The notes: generated by a model not told the origin, from the sequence alone. Positions 10,133 to 20,198 are shown, counted from the first letter of the stretch. The stretch: DNA of 44,034 bases from Chara braunii (GCA_003427395.1 BFEA01000072.1:1223015-1267048), one strand, 5' to 3'. Program-made: numbers and translations.

Positions 10133-10281
10133 AGTGCTTCCTAAAATTGTGCCCGGTAACAAGCCACGATTTTAGGAAATGTACGGGCCACTACAGGAGT
10201 GCCCAAATTCATCCGACTAGAAACATTTCTACTCTATTTTTTTCCCGCGGCCAATAGCTGGGCCAAGTACTGGTGGTTTAA
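10133..10281. mobile_element. TTAA-flanked miniature TIR element (copy B, reference copy)
   Basis: TTAA at 10133-10136, then ACCACCAGTGC; at the other end GTACTGGTGGT followed by TTAA at 10278-10281. The inside is the reverse complement of the element at 1127-1284. A second inner inverted pair (CCTAAAATTGTG and CACGATTTTAGGA) lies near the left end. The element is 141 bp between the TTAA copies. A TTAA duplication and short TIRs are the hallmarks of piggyBac-type insertion; no transposase is present. Confidence 0.88.
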
Positions 10282-10703
10282 GCAATTATACTGAGGAATC
10301 TTAAGGTACAGGGGCCATTACCCTGTTTCAGCTAAGAAGAACAAAGATTGTGAAACAATTGCTGAAGATCCCTGAACCTATCCAAAGGTTCTGAACAACT
10401 TTGCAAATAGGAAGAATGCCAGCCAGAACTACCCCACTGTCACCCACTACCGCCACAGCAAAGGAGACGGAGAGAAACAACCTCTTCCACAGTGGATGTA
10501 GCCTAACCACTTGACACTATCTGCCTCCGCCAAGGCTTAATATTCTCCATCAACCCCGTCGCCAGATTAGCGCAGTCTCTTACTGCCCTTAACCCCCAAG
10601 GCGCAGCACTTCCCTCCCGCATGCTCCCCCCCAAGGATAGAACTCCCTCCTGTTCCAACAACCAAGAAATAATCCCAGGATAAAAGGGCTTCACCGCTCT
10701 GTG
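10282..10703. other. Unassigned sequence
   Basis: Short ORFs only; no recognised gene or repeat family. It forms the 5' flank of the tRNA-like SINE. Confidence 0.45.
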
Positions 10704-10975
10704 CAGCCTAGCTCGGTAAGGCACACAAGTGGCATTCAGGAGGTCTTGGGTTCAATCCCCATTGGCCTCATCTACCTTCCTGGGGAAGCTTGGTGCCGGC
10801 CACCTAGAGAATCAGTGATAGGCCGTTGGTCCCCCCAAGGGACATTGAGCAGAGACTGCTGATGTACGTAGGGGGAGGGGACCAGAGGGGAGGCACAGCA
10901 ACTGGCCCTTCGGAGAAGCTCAGTCCTGATGCTACCACCTAACCCCTAGCAGGTAGCCAAAAAAAAAAAAAAAAA
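10704..10975 (+). mobile_element. tRNA-derived SINE-like element with poly(A) tail
   Basis: A tRNA-like head contains an A-box-like TAGCTCGGTAAGG (10709-10721) and a B-box GGGTTCAATCCC (10748-10759) at a normal internal promoter spacing. A tRNA-unrelated body of about 200 bp follows, ending in an A tract (10959-10975). The acceptor and anticodon arms do not fold into a functional tRNA, so this is a retroposed derivative transcribed, if at all, by RNA polymerase III. A clear target-site duplication is not visible (GGATAAA before the head and GGATTAG after the tail are only weakly alike). Confidence 0.7.
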
Positions 10976-11018
10976 GGATTAGCCCCTTCCCCTGAGAGGG
11001 AAAGACGACCCACTGCCC

Positions 11019-11034
11019 TTAGACCACCGGTACC
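11019..11034. repeat. Degenerate left end of TTAA family
   Basis: TTAGACCACCGGTACC is two or three changes from TTAAACCACCAGTAC. A right-end-like TAGTACTGGTGGTTA lies at 12005-12018. Whether they belong together is uncertain. Confidence 0.4.
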
Positions 11035-11075
11035 TTTCCCCGCTTGAAAAACAAATATGCGGCTGGTTTACAGTG

Positions 11076-11430
11076 GCATTTTGGGGGGTTCGGTACCAGA
11101 CTGAAATGGCTCATGGCACCAGCCACTTGACACAATACCTGGCAGCCTGAGTCAAGGCAGCATGGGACCAACTCGAACAACAAAGGAGATCAACTGAGGA
11201 AAACCCAGTCCTCACCCCTCAGGCCAAACAGCAGAAGTCACTGGAACTGAGGAACAGGTTCTCAAAGGAATGGTTGGGCCCGAGGAAAGCTGTAGCAGAA
11301 ATACAAACCTCGCAAATCATATGGAAGAACCAGAGAAGGGAGGAGCAAAAGTGGCCTTTCAAATTACTCTCCCACTTTGCCGTGCCCCACGCAGCACCCG
11401 CCCACCTTCATCCTTATCCCAAACTGATCC
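11076..11430 (+). pseudogene. LINE ORF2 C-terminal fragment
   Basis: The plus frame from 11076 reads AFWGVRYQTEMAHGTSHLTQ, then after TGA at 11148-11150 VKAAWDQLEQQRRSTEENP, LRNRFSKEWLGPRKAVAEI and QTSQIIWKNQRREEQKWPF. The order and composition match the region after the zinc-knuckle of the LINE fragment at 5926-7060 (FWAIWWQRCTFEM followed by the KRLHTFTQKE segment). It is a 5'-truncated relic with one nonsense codon; a C run of about 17 nt lies just beyond. Confidence 0.7.
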
Positions 11431-12571
11431 CCCCCCCCCCCCCCCCGCTGTGAAGCCCAAAACTCACGCCCAGCGCGACTTCCTGTTTTCAGAGTGGGAG
11501 GGGGGCCCGGAAGTGCGTAGTAGGGGTGTGCCAAGGATTTTAGGAAAGTGGGGGTGGAGTCCCATGTCGGAACTGAGATCTCCGGTGCCAAGTTTCAGGG
11601 ACAGGGATGCAAGTGGGTCCAGCGTAGGACCAGATCTTCGGTTTTGCCCTTCATAGTCGAGCGGCTAGTTCCTTCGGCCTCGTCGCCTAGGGCGGGTTCG
11701 TACTCAGTGTACGGAGGGAACACAGTGGGTGTCTCTTTGTGTAAACACCTGTCGTCAACGGGTTTCGCAGATCTTGGATTCTGACGTAGAAGGCCTCATC
11801 CGGAGGCTGTGTTCTCGGCACTCAGCTTCGAACCATGTTCGTCGGACAAATCCCGCAGTACTATTATTGTCGACACTCAGAGCATGGCCTTCGGACCCAA
11901 GAGGAGGCTATCGACTCCCAAGGGACGACCGTTAGCTTGTTATAAGGGAGAAGGAGATAGAATGGAAGGAAATTGGTTTCAATGGCAACGAATCGGTGCT
12001 ATGTAGTACTGGTGGTTACGGTTGTCAGGGTAATCCGGGATTCAGGAATTCCACCTGATGGCCCTCTGGAAATCCCAGGCACATAGCCGATCGTTCTCAA
12101 TCTGGCAGGGGTAGGCCGGAAGCCTTAAGTTTGATTGACGGAAGAGTTGTTCGCTTTCCCAGAATTCCCAGTACTCAGGGTCCCTTAAGCAGGTACGGTC
12201 CGTGATCCACAATGGAACGCCAATGTCCATATTTTGCAAGAATGATTTAACTCATTTATTCAGGTGTACTAGGCGTGATAGGGTCGGGGACGAGTCATGC
12301 AGAGACGCGTATATGTGATGACTATCGTTTTAGTGTCATAATCCCTTAGCTCTACAATCGACAACCCTCCACGCAAATCGTCCGAGCGATCAATCAATTT
12401 TGGAAAGTGTCATACATTCTGCACTAAAAGAAAAGGAAGAGCTGGGGGAGAGAAATATAATTCATACATCAACCAAAGAAAGGAAAATTTGAGAGTGCTG
12501 CAAGCGAAGATTATCGAAAAACCAGAAATCAACATTATATAGAAGATGCGAAAAGATAATCCCACTTCATC

Positions 12572-12572
<1 letters not shown>
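11431..12572. other. Non-genic stretch with shared repeat segment
   Basis: At 11522-11585 it repeats the segment found at 2405-2470 (GGGGTGTGCCAAGGATTTT and a downstream GGAACTGA). 12005-12018 carries a lone TTAA-family end (TAGTACTGGTGGTTA). No gene recognised in the rest. Confidence 0.5.

Positions 12573-12638
<66 letters not shown>
12573..12638. repeat. (CT)n microsatellite
   Basis: About 33 uninterrupted CT units. ORFs through it on both strands (Ser-Leu or Arg-Glu repeats) are artefacts of the repeat. Confidence 0.98.
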
Positions 12639-12642
<4 letters not shown>

Positions 12643-13919
12643 CGGATGATGAGGGCAGTTGGTTGCCTCGCACCTACCAACAACCTGAAGTTGTCGTCCC
12701 GCTTAGTCCGAGTATGCAAGCCAGGTTCGCCCGTGTGCCACAGTCCTTCATGGCCACACCTCAACCCCACATACCCAGCACCAGATCGTGGTATCGCCCA
12801 ACCCCCTACTCACCTTTCTGCCTTCGCTCGGTAGTCGATCCTCTTGACCGCGCTAACTCCCAAGTGTAGATTAGAGAGCGAATTAGTCGTGCTTGCAAAA
12901 TTTATAGTACTCGGCATCCGCGCGAGATAATTCCGGATTGCGCTGAAGCGGAAGGAAGGGAGAAGAGGGAAGTGCCTACAATTGCATGACGGGGCCGCGG
13001 CTGTGAGGGACGTCGACGCTCTCCACGCATCAATTCAGTCATGCACCTGTTTGGCCAATGATATAAACAGGAAAGAGGCACAAAGTATTGCGTGGAAAAA
13101 GGGGATCAAGAAGGGAGAGGATTACAGTTACACCTTTGCTTGTCAAGGAGGGGCAAGAAGAGATTACAGTTACGATTAGAATTTAGGTGCAGCGGGAGCA
13201 GAGCGCAGGACAGGACGCAGTAATGCGCGCACGAGCAAGGAGCACCGTGCAATTACAGCCGAAAATTATGACCCTCCCAATTCCCTGGCCTAATTAAAAT
13301 CCTACTTGCAAGAAGAAATTCTAAGAACTTGTGTAGATTCAAAAGTCAAAAAGAAGTTCAAAAAGGATTCCCCGCGCGACAATCGCGCCAAAAATTCCCC
13401 GCCCAATTCTGTCATCAACAAAAAGAAAGAAAGAAAGAAGTTGCATCAGTCATTATTTTCCGCGTTCACTATGGCACGTCCTACCAACCGCCATGTCCCA
13501 ACTTTTCCCGAAGAAATGGGGGCATCAGTGCAATTGGGCCCGTCCCCTTCTTCTCTAGCACCCCTCACCTCCAACCCCCTCAGTACCATTGCACAGAAGA
13601 TGGCGCTCATACAGAAAAGAGATCGTCACACCGCTTCCTTGAGTCCCGAGAGACCCTCCACCGGAAGGATCCGCGTGAAGCTGCCGCCTAGCAGCGGTGG
13701 AGGGAAGGCACAGGTGGCAAAAACTTGTCGGAGGAACTAGTCTGAGTTCCACCTAGCCTTGGGTAAGCTAGGGGAAGGACGGTAGGATGTGTCCGTGGGT
13801 GCCAGCCTGCCTTGCTTAGGTAATCCTGCTGGGTAGACTCTCTAAATTGGGCCTGTAGAAGATTGCATGAGCCTGGCTTTCGAAGTTCCCATACGGCAAG
13901 GGTCGTCCGCTTCCGCTTC
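12639..13919. other. Unassigned stretch
   Basis: Several 60-140 codon ORFs on both strands, none with a domain I recognise. A plus ORF ending at 13740 contains a Ser/Pro-rich sequence (MARPTNRHVPTFPEE...) preceded by Lys-rich codons; there is no support for it as a gene. An imperfect direct repeat of GGGGCAAGAAGAGATTACAG with a related GAGAGGATTACAG lies at about 13117-13170. Confidence 0.4.
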
Positions 13920-14060
13920 CATTAGGGCTGGGAGGTTGGCCCAGCCCTGGTGCTTGTCACTGCTATCTGGTCCAAGTTGCCCTTAATACTGGTAGGGTGA
14001 TGGTCCTGAGTGTTGGTCACACTGAGGTAGGATAGTAGGGACAGGGGGTACAACGGGTTA
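13920..14060. repeat. Dispersed repeat shared with 18935-19060
   Basis: CCCTGGTGCTTGTCACTGC, GGTCCAAGTTGCCCTTA, GGTAGGGTGATGGTCCTGAG and TTGGTCACACTGAGGTAGGA occur here in the same order as in the segment at 18950-19050, with scattered substitutions. The two copies diverge after about 14050 and 19055. Confidence 0.85.
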
Positions 14061-14106
14061 CATTGTCTACCGGTCAGACTACAAAGCAACAAGAGGTGGA
14101 AGGCAT

Positions 14107-15483
14107 ATGCCCGAGAGGGCGAGACGGCGACTCTTTTTCATGAAGGAGGGAGCCTCCCAGCCAGGGGAGGTACACACAGAGCAGGTGGGCCGGTACACAG
14201 ACTGCTTCAACGTCACCTCAAAGAGACGGTGGACCCGATCTCCCCTGGGGGAAGCTCTTAAGGACTGCAAGAGATCCAAGAGGTTATTCCCCTGGTATGG
14301 TTCCTGGAACTCAAAAGAGGCCTGACAATACGGCCGGGGGACTGGGTGGTGCGACCAGAGGACTGGCCGATCCCCATGGTGATATATACTATAGAGGAGG
14401 TTAGCCCTCATGAGGCGAGCCTTAGGGCATACACACCACGATTCCCAGGTGAAAGATGGTCCAAATTGGACCGACAAGATACCCTGGACGGTCAGGCACC
14501 TGCCGCAGGACTCGTCATAATACGTGTGATCAGTGATAATGACAAAGGACCCTTCGTGTATGAGTCAGTTGTACCCCTCTGCCAGCTGCCATTCGACCCG
14601 CAAGAATGAGAATGGGACAGGGGGGACTCCCGTAAACTGCAGATATGGCAGTACACGGTAAAGGATGGGTACGAAACAGCAAGGAAACCGGCATATATAT
14701 CTGAACAGATCAAACTGCGGTGGGCAAGGGACTCGCCTCTCAAAGAAGAAGACCTAGGCACAATCAGATGGACCCTCATACGCGGCTATACGACCTACAA
14801 ACCTGCGAGCACTACAGTGGCAGATCATCCATAGGTGTTTACCTACCCCAGACTAAATTGTGTCTAGAACAAGTTTGGAAGACCGAGGTGTGCTGTCTCC
14901 ATTCTGCACCGACTGCAGTGGGACCTCCCCTAAGAAACGAGCTACACTCGAACACTGCCTGGTGGACTGCACCATGGTCGCTCAACTCTGGCAATGGTGG
15001 GATGCAGCATGGCATCATCTAACTGGCAACCACCTCCCATGGGACCTCAAGATCATCCTTTTTGGGGAGATGCCCCCGCAAAGGGCCAGGTGGACACCCT
15101 TTAGTCCGAATCTGCTGGCAATAACAAGACTACCAATGCTAATGGTCGTGTGGCGAATGAGATGTGCGCATGAGCATAGGCAACATACATATGGTTTCAT
15201 GGAGGCTCGGGCCTCAATTCTAGAAACAATCACTGTCAACACACATGAGGCCTGGCAGGAGCTCAAAAATATGCTGCGGAATGAATCATATATAAACAAA
15301 CGGAAGGAACTCTCGGATAACTTTCGCTCTATCTGGGTGGACAGTGCAGAAAAACTCTGCGAAGTGGATCATGATAACCAACTGCGATGGAAACAGTGGA
15401 TGCTGACGGAACCACAATGGGAACGATTACCAAGATGCCATTTTCAGTTCCCATTCCAACCGACCAACTTTGTCCTTCTCTAG
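14107..15483 (+). pseudogene. LINE ORF2 C-terminal half with zinc-knuckle and true 3' end
   Basis: Three frames join into one relic. 14107-14325 ends PWYGSWNSKEA-stop. 14346-14840 reads WPIPMVIYTIEEVSP, QTDTLDG-like sequence and KDGYETARKPAYISEQIKL, with a TGA at 14607-14609. 14860-15483 contains the knuckle PFCTDC...LEHCLVDC, then QLWQWWDAAWHHL, an ARASILETITVNTHEAWQEL segment and a natural stop TAG at 15481-15483. It is the longest intact frame of this LINE subfamily in the window (207 codons). The damage is two frameshifts and two stops. The endonuclease and RT domains are absent, so it is 5'-truncated, as is usual for LINE insertions. Confidence 0.87.
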
Positions 15484-15710
15484 GCCTGATATCCCCCCTC
15501 ACAGTTCCTAACCCTCTTTCTCTCTTGGACCTTTCCAATCCCTCCCCCTAACCCTCCCTCAATCCTGCCCTACTACCCTCCCCACTACCCTCCCTCCCCT
15601 CCCTTCCCGACCACACCCGCTTCCCAATTCCACCGCAGATGGCTGGCCAAGAAGGGACTTCCCACGGGTGGTACAGCAAACGGGATTATTCCCCGGAGAT
15701 AGAAGATGCG
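15484..15710 (+). other. LINE 3' untranslated region, pyrimidine-rich
   Basis: Follows the LINE stop codon. Rich in CCCTCCC, and its far end (GGCTGGCCAAGAAGGGACTT) matches the layout after the related tail at 9444-9740. No poly(A) tract is obvious at its end. Confidence 0.55.
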
Positions 15711-16229
15711 CCCAGGCTCCACTATACGTCGACTCTCGCACAACATGACATGATGACACGATGACATGGGTTTATGGGTGGGTGGGAACAAGGGGTGGTT
15801 GAGGCCACCCCATACCAATCGATGGGTTGTTCTTTGGGATACTGGAGGGTGGGAACAAGGGACGTCCATAGAGTTAATGGGCTAATCGGCTTATCGGGTG
15901 CTTGGATGGAGGACAGGTGCAAGGGGCTCCATTCACCGTATCCCACTCAATACGCGCCATTATGGGACAAGAGGCACAACTAGAAACAACTTCAACTGCA
16001 ACTCATGCAGCACAGGGCTACTGTCAACAATGACGTAACAGACCCTGCATAATGCTATAAGTAGATGGACTGTAAGCAATAGGCACTCAGGCCTCATTAG
16101 ATTGGCTTCGATGACTCAGTTTGGTTTCGATATACTTTTGATCAGCGGGATAGGGTTCTCCCATCATCTGACATATATTGGTTAAACGTGCATACGTAGG
16201 CAGGTGGAGTTACCAACACATCTCTGCAT
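15711..16229. other. Unassigned stretch
   Basis: Contains a loose direct repeat (GGTGGGAACAAGGG at about 15781 and 15848). No gene recognised. Confidence 0.45.
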
Positions 16230-16350
16230 AGGGACGCTGGACCCGATTTCCAGCAGATACATTCACAGCATTATACAGGGACGCTGGACCCGTTTTCCAG
16301 CAGGTGCAGCTCCCCACCAATAGATGGAGCCTTCAATGCTGGGACCTACT
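16230..16350. repeat. Two tandem left ends of GGGACGCTGG family
   Basis: AGGGACGCTGGACCCG occurs at about 16231 and 16277 in the same orientation. The second continues as the full family sequence (CAGCAGGTGCAGCTCCCC, ACCAATAGATGGAGCC). This suggests an end-to-end insertion or a partial duplication of one end. Confidence 0.85.
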
Positions 16351-16409
16351 TACCGGGGATGCTCTTGTCACCTCGCTAAGTAGGTTTCCCATATACGAAG
16401 TTTCAAAAC

Positions 16410-16441
16410 AAAAACAAAAAAAAAAAAAAAAAAAAAAAAAA
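16410..16441. repeat. A-rich tract
   Basis: Poly(A) with a few C and one G, following the TIR-family copy. Confidence 0.9.
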
Positions 16442-16482
16442 GAACCAAAGGGATGGGCTGCAGAACCCTGGAATTGGGAATT

Positions 16483-16712
16483 GGGATGGGCTAAAGGGAA
16501 AAGGGAGATATAGTACAAGAGGGGTTGGATTGCAAATTCCAGGCACCGGGCTAGGCCTGTGGAAAAAAGGAGATCTAGGATAGGAAGGGTAAAATTGCAT
16601 CCCCAAGAGCCTAAAGGGCGTGATCACGATGCATACACTACGAACCGAGCTGGGCTATGGAAAAAGGGGGCTTCATGATAGGAAGAGTAAAGGCCACAGC
16701 CCCGAGAATCAA
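16483..16712. repeat. Degenerate tandem triplication, unit about 70-100 bp
   Basis: Three successive segments share the pattern GGGCT(A/G)..GGAAAA.GG, then an ATAGGAAG-like sequence, then a TAAAATTGCATCCCC- or GGATTGCAAATTCC-like sequence, starting near 16483, 16550 and 16648. They are diverged enough that only the overall order is secure. Confidence 0.6.
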
Positions 16713-16746
16713 TACAAGCAACCACTTTTGTATTGTAAAGATGTAT

Positions 16747-16860
16747 GCTAGACCCGGTTTCCAGCAGGTGCTGCTCCCCATCAATAGATGGAGCAGCCCG
16801 ACAGCCGAGTACTCAATCCTGGACGTTCTCTCACCACCTCTGGCAAAAGGGCACTTAAAA
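16747..16860. repeat. Left end of GGGACGCTGG family
   Basis: GCTAGACCCGGTTTCCAGC followed by AGGTGCTGCTCCCCATCAAT. The outermost bases differ from the consensus (ATGTATGCTAG in place of AGGGACGCTGG). Confidence 0.8.
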
Positions 16861-16939
16861 ATAATAAAACTGAGTAAAAGTAAATAAAAAAGAAGTAGGC
16901 CCACGTCGGTTCGTTTGGCGTGTAGGGCGAATTTAGGCT

Positions 16940-16976
16940 CAGCATCTATAGCTGGGCAGGGTACTGGTGGTTTAAA
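16940..16976. repeat. Lone right end of TTAA family
   Basis: TATAGCTGGGCAGGGTACTG, then GTGGT and TTAA (16972-16975). No matching left end upstream. Confidence 0.8.
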
Positions 16977-17184
16977 CTGCCCTGCCGAGAGGAACCCCTC
17001 TTCTCCTTGTCGGCCCCAGTTCAGGACAAGCCCCCTACATGGTCACGCCCGCCCCCTCAAGAGCATACAGTTCCCACCAAAAGTACACCCCCAGCACAAC
17101 AGTTCCCCCATTTCCTCTCCTGGTGGTTCTCTTACCACCACCAGGATAGAGGTCTTGCACAAGGGCCTTAAAAAAAAAAAAAAA

Positions 17185-17368
17185 NNNNNNNNNNNNNNNN
17201 NNNNNNNNNNNNNNNNNNNNNNNNNNNNNNNNNNNNNNNNNNNNNNNNNNNNNNNNNNNNNNNNNNNNNNNNNNNNNNNNNNNNNNNNNNNNNNNNNNNN
17301 NNNNNNNNNNNNNNNNNNNNNNNNNNNNNNNNNNNNNNNNNNNNNNNNNNNNNNNNNNNNNNNNNNNN
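17185..17368. other. Assembly gap (184 N)
   Basis: Run of N preceded by a poly(A) tract and followed two bases later by a TTAA-family left end. The gap size may be an estimate. Confidence 0.99.
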
Positions 17369-17370
17369 AC

Positions 17371-17535
17371 TTAAACCACCAGTGCACCGGGCCTGCAGGC
17401 CTCTTGCTGCATTTTCCGAACTGCCAGTGGGGCACTTTTTTCTTTTTCAGCTGGTGCTGCCCGCCATCGTGGTCCGGTAGGCCGAGCCTATGAGTTTCTT
17501 TTCAGCAAGGCTGGGGCCGTGTACTGGTGGTTTAA
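17371..17535. mobile_element. TTAA-flanked miniature TIR element (copy C, different interior)
   Basis: TTAA at 17371-17374, then ACCACCAGTGCACCGGG; right end GCCGTGTACTGGTGGT followed by TTAA at 17532-17535. The ends match copies A and B, but the interior is unrelated to theirs. This is expected if one transposase mobilises several non-autonomous derivatives. Length 157 bp between the TTAA copies. Confidence 0.85.
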
Positions 17536-17635
17536 CACCATTCCCCGCTGAAAACAGCGCCCCTTGACTCTATCTGCCCTCTCCAGGGCTGAACCTATTT
17601 CTTGTGGGGGGGGGGGGAGACAAAAACCCCAATCT

Positions 17636-17880
17636 ATTCATTGGGAGCAGCACGTGCTGGGAACGGGCCCAGCATCCCATATGAAATTACAAGCATTGAA
17701 ATACCGGGGCCAATACCGAGCTTCATCTGAGAATAAATCAAGGGATTTTGGAAAACCTGAGTAAACTGCCAGCCTGTTAGACCAGCTACTCCAGTCTATT
17801 AGTGGGGAGCAGCACTTGCTGGGAAGTGGGTCCAGTGGGGAGCAGCACTTGCTGGGAAGTGGGTCCAGCGGCCCTAGAAA
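17636..17880. repeat. Right ends of GGGACGCTGG family, one single and one tandem pair
   Basis: GGGAGCAGCACGTGCTGGG and ACGGGCCCAGCATCCC lie near 17642-17678. Two back-to-back copies of GTGGGGAGCAGCACTTGC through GGGTCCAG follow at 17802-17835 and 17836-17869. All are in the orientation opposite to the left ends at 16230-16860. Confidence 0.85.
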
Positions 17881-18534
17881 TGACAAGCCTTATGAAAAGT
17901 TTGAAGATTCACACCAGAACTACTTTGCTAAGATAGCAGTTTTGCCCTGCTGGGACAACCGTGGCCCATCAAGACCCCAGCCCTGGACTGATATTTGCCC
18001 GTTCCCAGACTTTCATAACCACTGAGGCCCTATTCCGGTGAGCAATGACTACTGGAACTCAGGCCCAGTTTCCTGAGGCCATCCTTACGTACGCACCTGT
18101 ATGGCAACCCCCATCAGCTCCCCAGTAGCTGTAAACCCCACCTCGCGACCCAACCCCTCGTCTATCCCAACCCATTTCTTCTGTTCCCACTGAGGTCAAA
18201 TTCCGTGACCTGTCTACTTGTTGTCCTGGTCCCCTCTGCTGGGATTGCAACCTCAAAGGGGCAAATCAAGGAAAAACACTGCACTTCTTATGTGTGACTA
18301 TACTTTTTCTTTTTTCTTTTTTTCTATTTTTAATGACTCGTGAAGGAAAAGCCCTATCTACCCTATCCTCCACCTTATGTACAGTATCTCCAATATGAGC
18401 TCAGACAGAGCCCTAACAATGATGTGATATCTGTTACCTGGAGAAACGGACCCAGGAGCCCTATACAATGATGTGTGGAAATTCATAGATCACATTCAAA
18501 CCTTTCTGTAGTTATTCGAATCTCACCTATATTG
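17881..18534. other. Unassigned stretch
   Basis: No gene or clear repeat family recognised. Confidence 0.4.
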
Positions 18535-18910
18535 TCCAGAAAGAGCAGAGGCATTGATTACTTCCGTACACAAGGGAAGGATTGACCACCTGCCCATGAA
18601 GTACTATCGTAACGAAAAGCATAACAGCAGAGGAGGTAATTTCTCCACAAGCGGGGAGGAGTGACCACCTACCTATCTGTGCAAAGAGTCGTCATCATCA
18701 AACCCCAACAGGCAATCTACGAACACGCCAACAACGAAACCCTGAACTATCCTCTTCCCGCCCGAGGGGCGACCCTCCTGCCCTTCTTAATTAAGCTTGC
18801 AGACCGGCCAACTCCAATCAGAGCGGGGGGCATCAACCCCCATCCAAAACCAACGAGGGGGAGATCATCTATCAACTCCCACCCAGTGCCACACGAAGAA
18901 AAACGAATCA
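18535..18910. repeat. Duplicated segment, first copy
   Basis: Shares ordered blocks with 19615-19935: GAAAGA(G/A)CAGAGGCATTGA, ACACAAGGGAAGGAT, GAGATCATCTA and CAACTCCCACCC. It contains extra sequence not present in the other copy. On both sides of the duplication the following DNA also matches (19295-19420 with 19955-20070). Confidence 0.8.
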
Positions 18911-18934
18911 ACGTGTAAAAACACCTGGTTCCAC

Positions 18935-19060
18935 CAGGGCTGGGTCACTAGCCCTGGTGCCTGTCACTACTGTTCGGTCCAAGTTCCCCTCGATGGTAGG
19001 GTAATGGTTCTGAGTGCTGGTCACACTGAGGTAGGATAGTAGGAATAGGGGATGCGCTAG
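18935..19060. repeat. Dispersed repeat shared with 13920-14060
   Basis: CCCTGGTGCCTGTCACTAC, GGTCCAAGTTCCCCT, GGTAGGGTAATGGTTCTGAG and CTGGTCACACTGAGGTAGGA, in the same order as at 13940-14050. Confidence 0.85.
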
Positions 19061-19134
19061 GAGTATTGACGTGAGAATGGAATGAGAAGGTAGCCCCGTC
19101 TCTTCAGGGCAATCATGGCTGACAGCTTCCGGCG

Positions 19135-19175
19135 ATCAATGTGAGCCTAGTAACTGGCCTCTACAACACCCTGGA

Positions 19176-19222
<47 letters not shown>

Positions 19223-19290
19223 AGGGGGTGTGAGCCTAGTAACTGGCCTCTACAACACCCTGGAAAAAAAAAAAAAAAAAAAAAAAAAGG
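19135..19290. repeat. Doubled sequence, each copy ending in a long A tract
   Basis: GAGCCTAGTAACTGGCCTC followed by TACAACACCCTGGA occurs twice (19142-19176 and 19231-19263). Each copy runs into an A tract of about 40 and 25 nt, and a short G-rich spacer separates them. This resembles two poly(A)-tailed 3' ends inserted side by side, or a slippage duplication. Confidence 0.85.
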
Positions 19291-19614
19291 AGGGGGGGAA
19301 TGGTAAAACGCACCTTCCCCCCAAGACCCCGCCTCACGAGCCCAATCACGCCGGCGATTCCCCCCCACTGCGTTGCCATCTTTATAACGGCCCTTATCGT
19401 TGCCCGCGCTTCTGTTTTTGTTGTTGCCGTCCCCGCTTGTACCGCAGTTGCCAGTAGCCCCAACTCATCAGCCACATCGGTCCCTATTGTTATTGTTGTT
19501 TCCAAAACATTAATATGATGTGTGTAAGCTGGGAATCATAACCATTTTCGTTATACAATGATAGTATGACAAAGAAGCAATACACTCCATCCTATATACA
19601 TGCAAACCTAATCT
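19291..19614. other. Unassigned segment related to 19950-20100
   Basis: The first part (CACCTTCCCCCCAAGACCCC and onward) aligns loosely with 19965-20070. TTGTTGTTGCC-rich sequence follows. No convincing gene. Confidence 0.5.
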
Positions 19615-19935
19615 GTATCTTTGGAAAGAACAGAGGCATTGAGTACTCCCCTACACAAGGGAAGGATCGACCTCCTGTCCATGGAGTAATGTTCCTAACA
19701 AGCGTTGTTAATTTCTGACATTCCTACATACCAGCAAAATCATCGTTCTCTCCCCCAAGCAAGCCATCTTCAAACCCGACTATTACAGATCCGGCTAGCG
19801 AAGCCCTAGCCTATCCCCCGCCCTGATTGAAGTTGCAGAATGCAATCCTATCAGCAATCCACCGAACTCAACAAGGGGAGATCATCTACCCAACTCCCAC
19901 CCTGTGCCAACCAAGGAAAAACAGATGAACATGAA
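19615..19935. repeat. Duplicated segment, second copy
   Basis: Direct-orientation relative of 18535-18910, shorter by internal loss. Confidence 0.8.
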
Positions 19936-20084
19936 AGTACAGCAGGTCAGGAGGGGAGGGAAAGGTAAGCTGCACTCTCACCCCCAAACCCCGCAACGGC
20001 CATCCTCTCAGACCAGTAATTCCCCACCACTGCTCCGCAATCATCATCGCGGCCCCTATTGTTGTCCACGTTGTTGTTATTGGC

Positions 20085-20164
20085 TTAATTGTAGCAGTTA
20101 TTGTTGTTGGTGTTGGTGTTGGTGTTGGTGTTGGTGTTGTTGATGTCGTTGTTGCTGTTGTTGT

Positions 20165-20198
<34 letters not shown>

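Noticed and set aside
12546-12869. ORFs through the CT tract on both strands
   Set aside because: Dinucleotide repeats leave several frames open; there is no conserved sequence outside the repeat.
13306-13740. 144-codon plus ORF rich in Ser and Pro
   Set aside because: No domain, no homologous repeat elsewhere in the window, and a competing overlapping frame (13329-13691).
16230-17880. CRISPR-like array suggested by several short similar repeats
   Set aside because: Repeats occur in both orientations at irregular spacing and extend into transposon ends; the DNA is eukaryotic.
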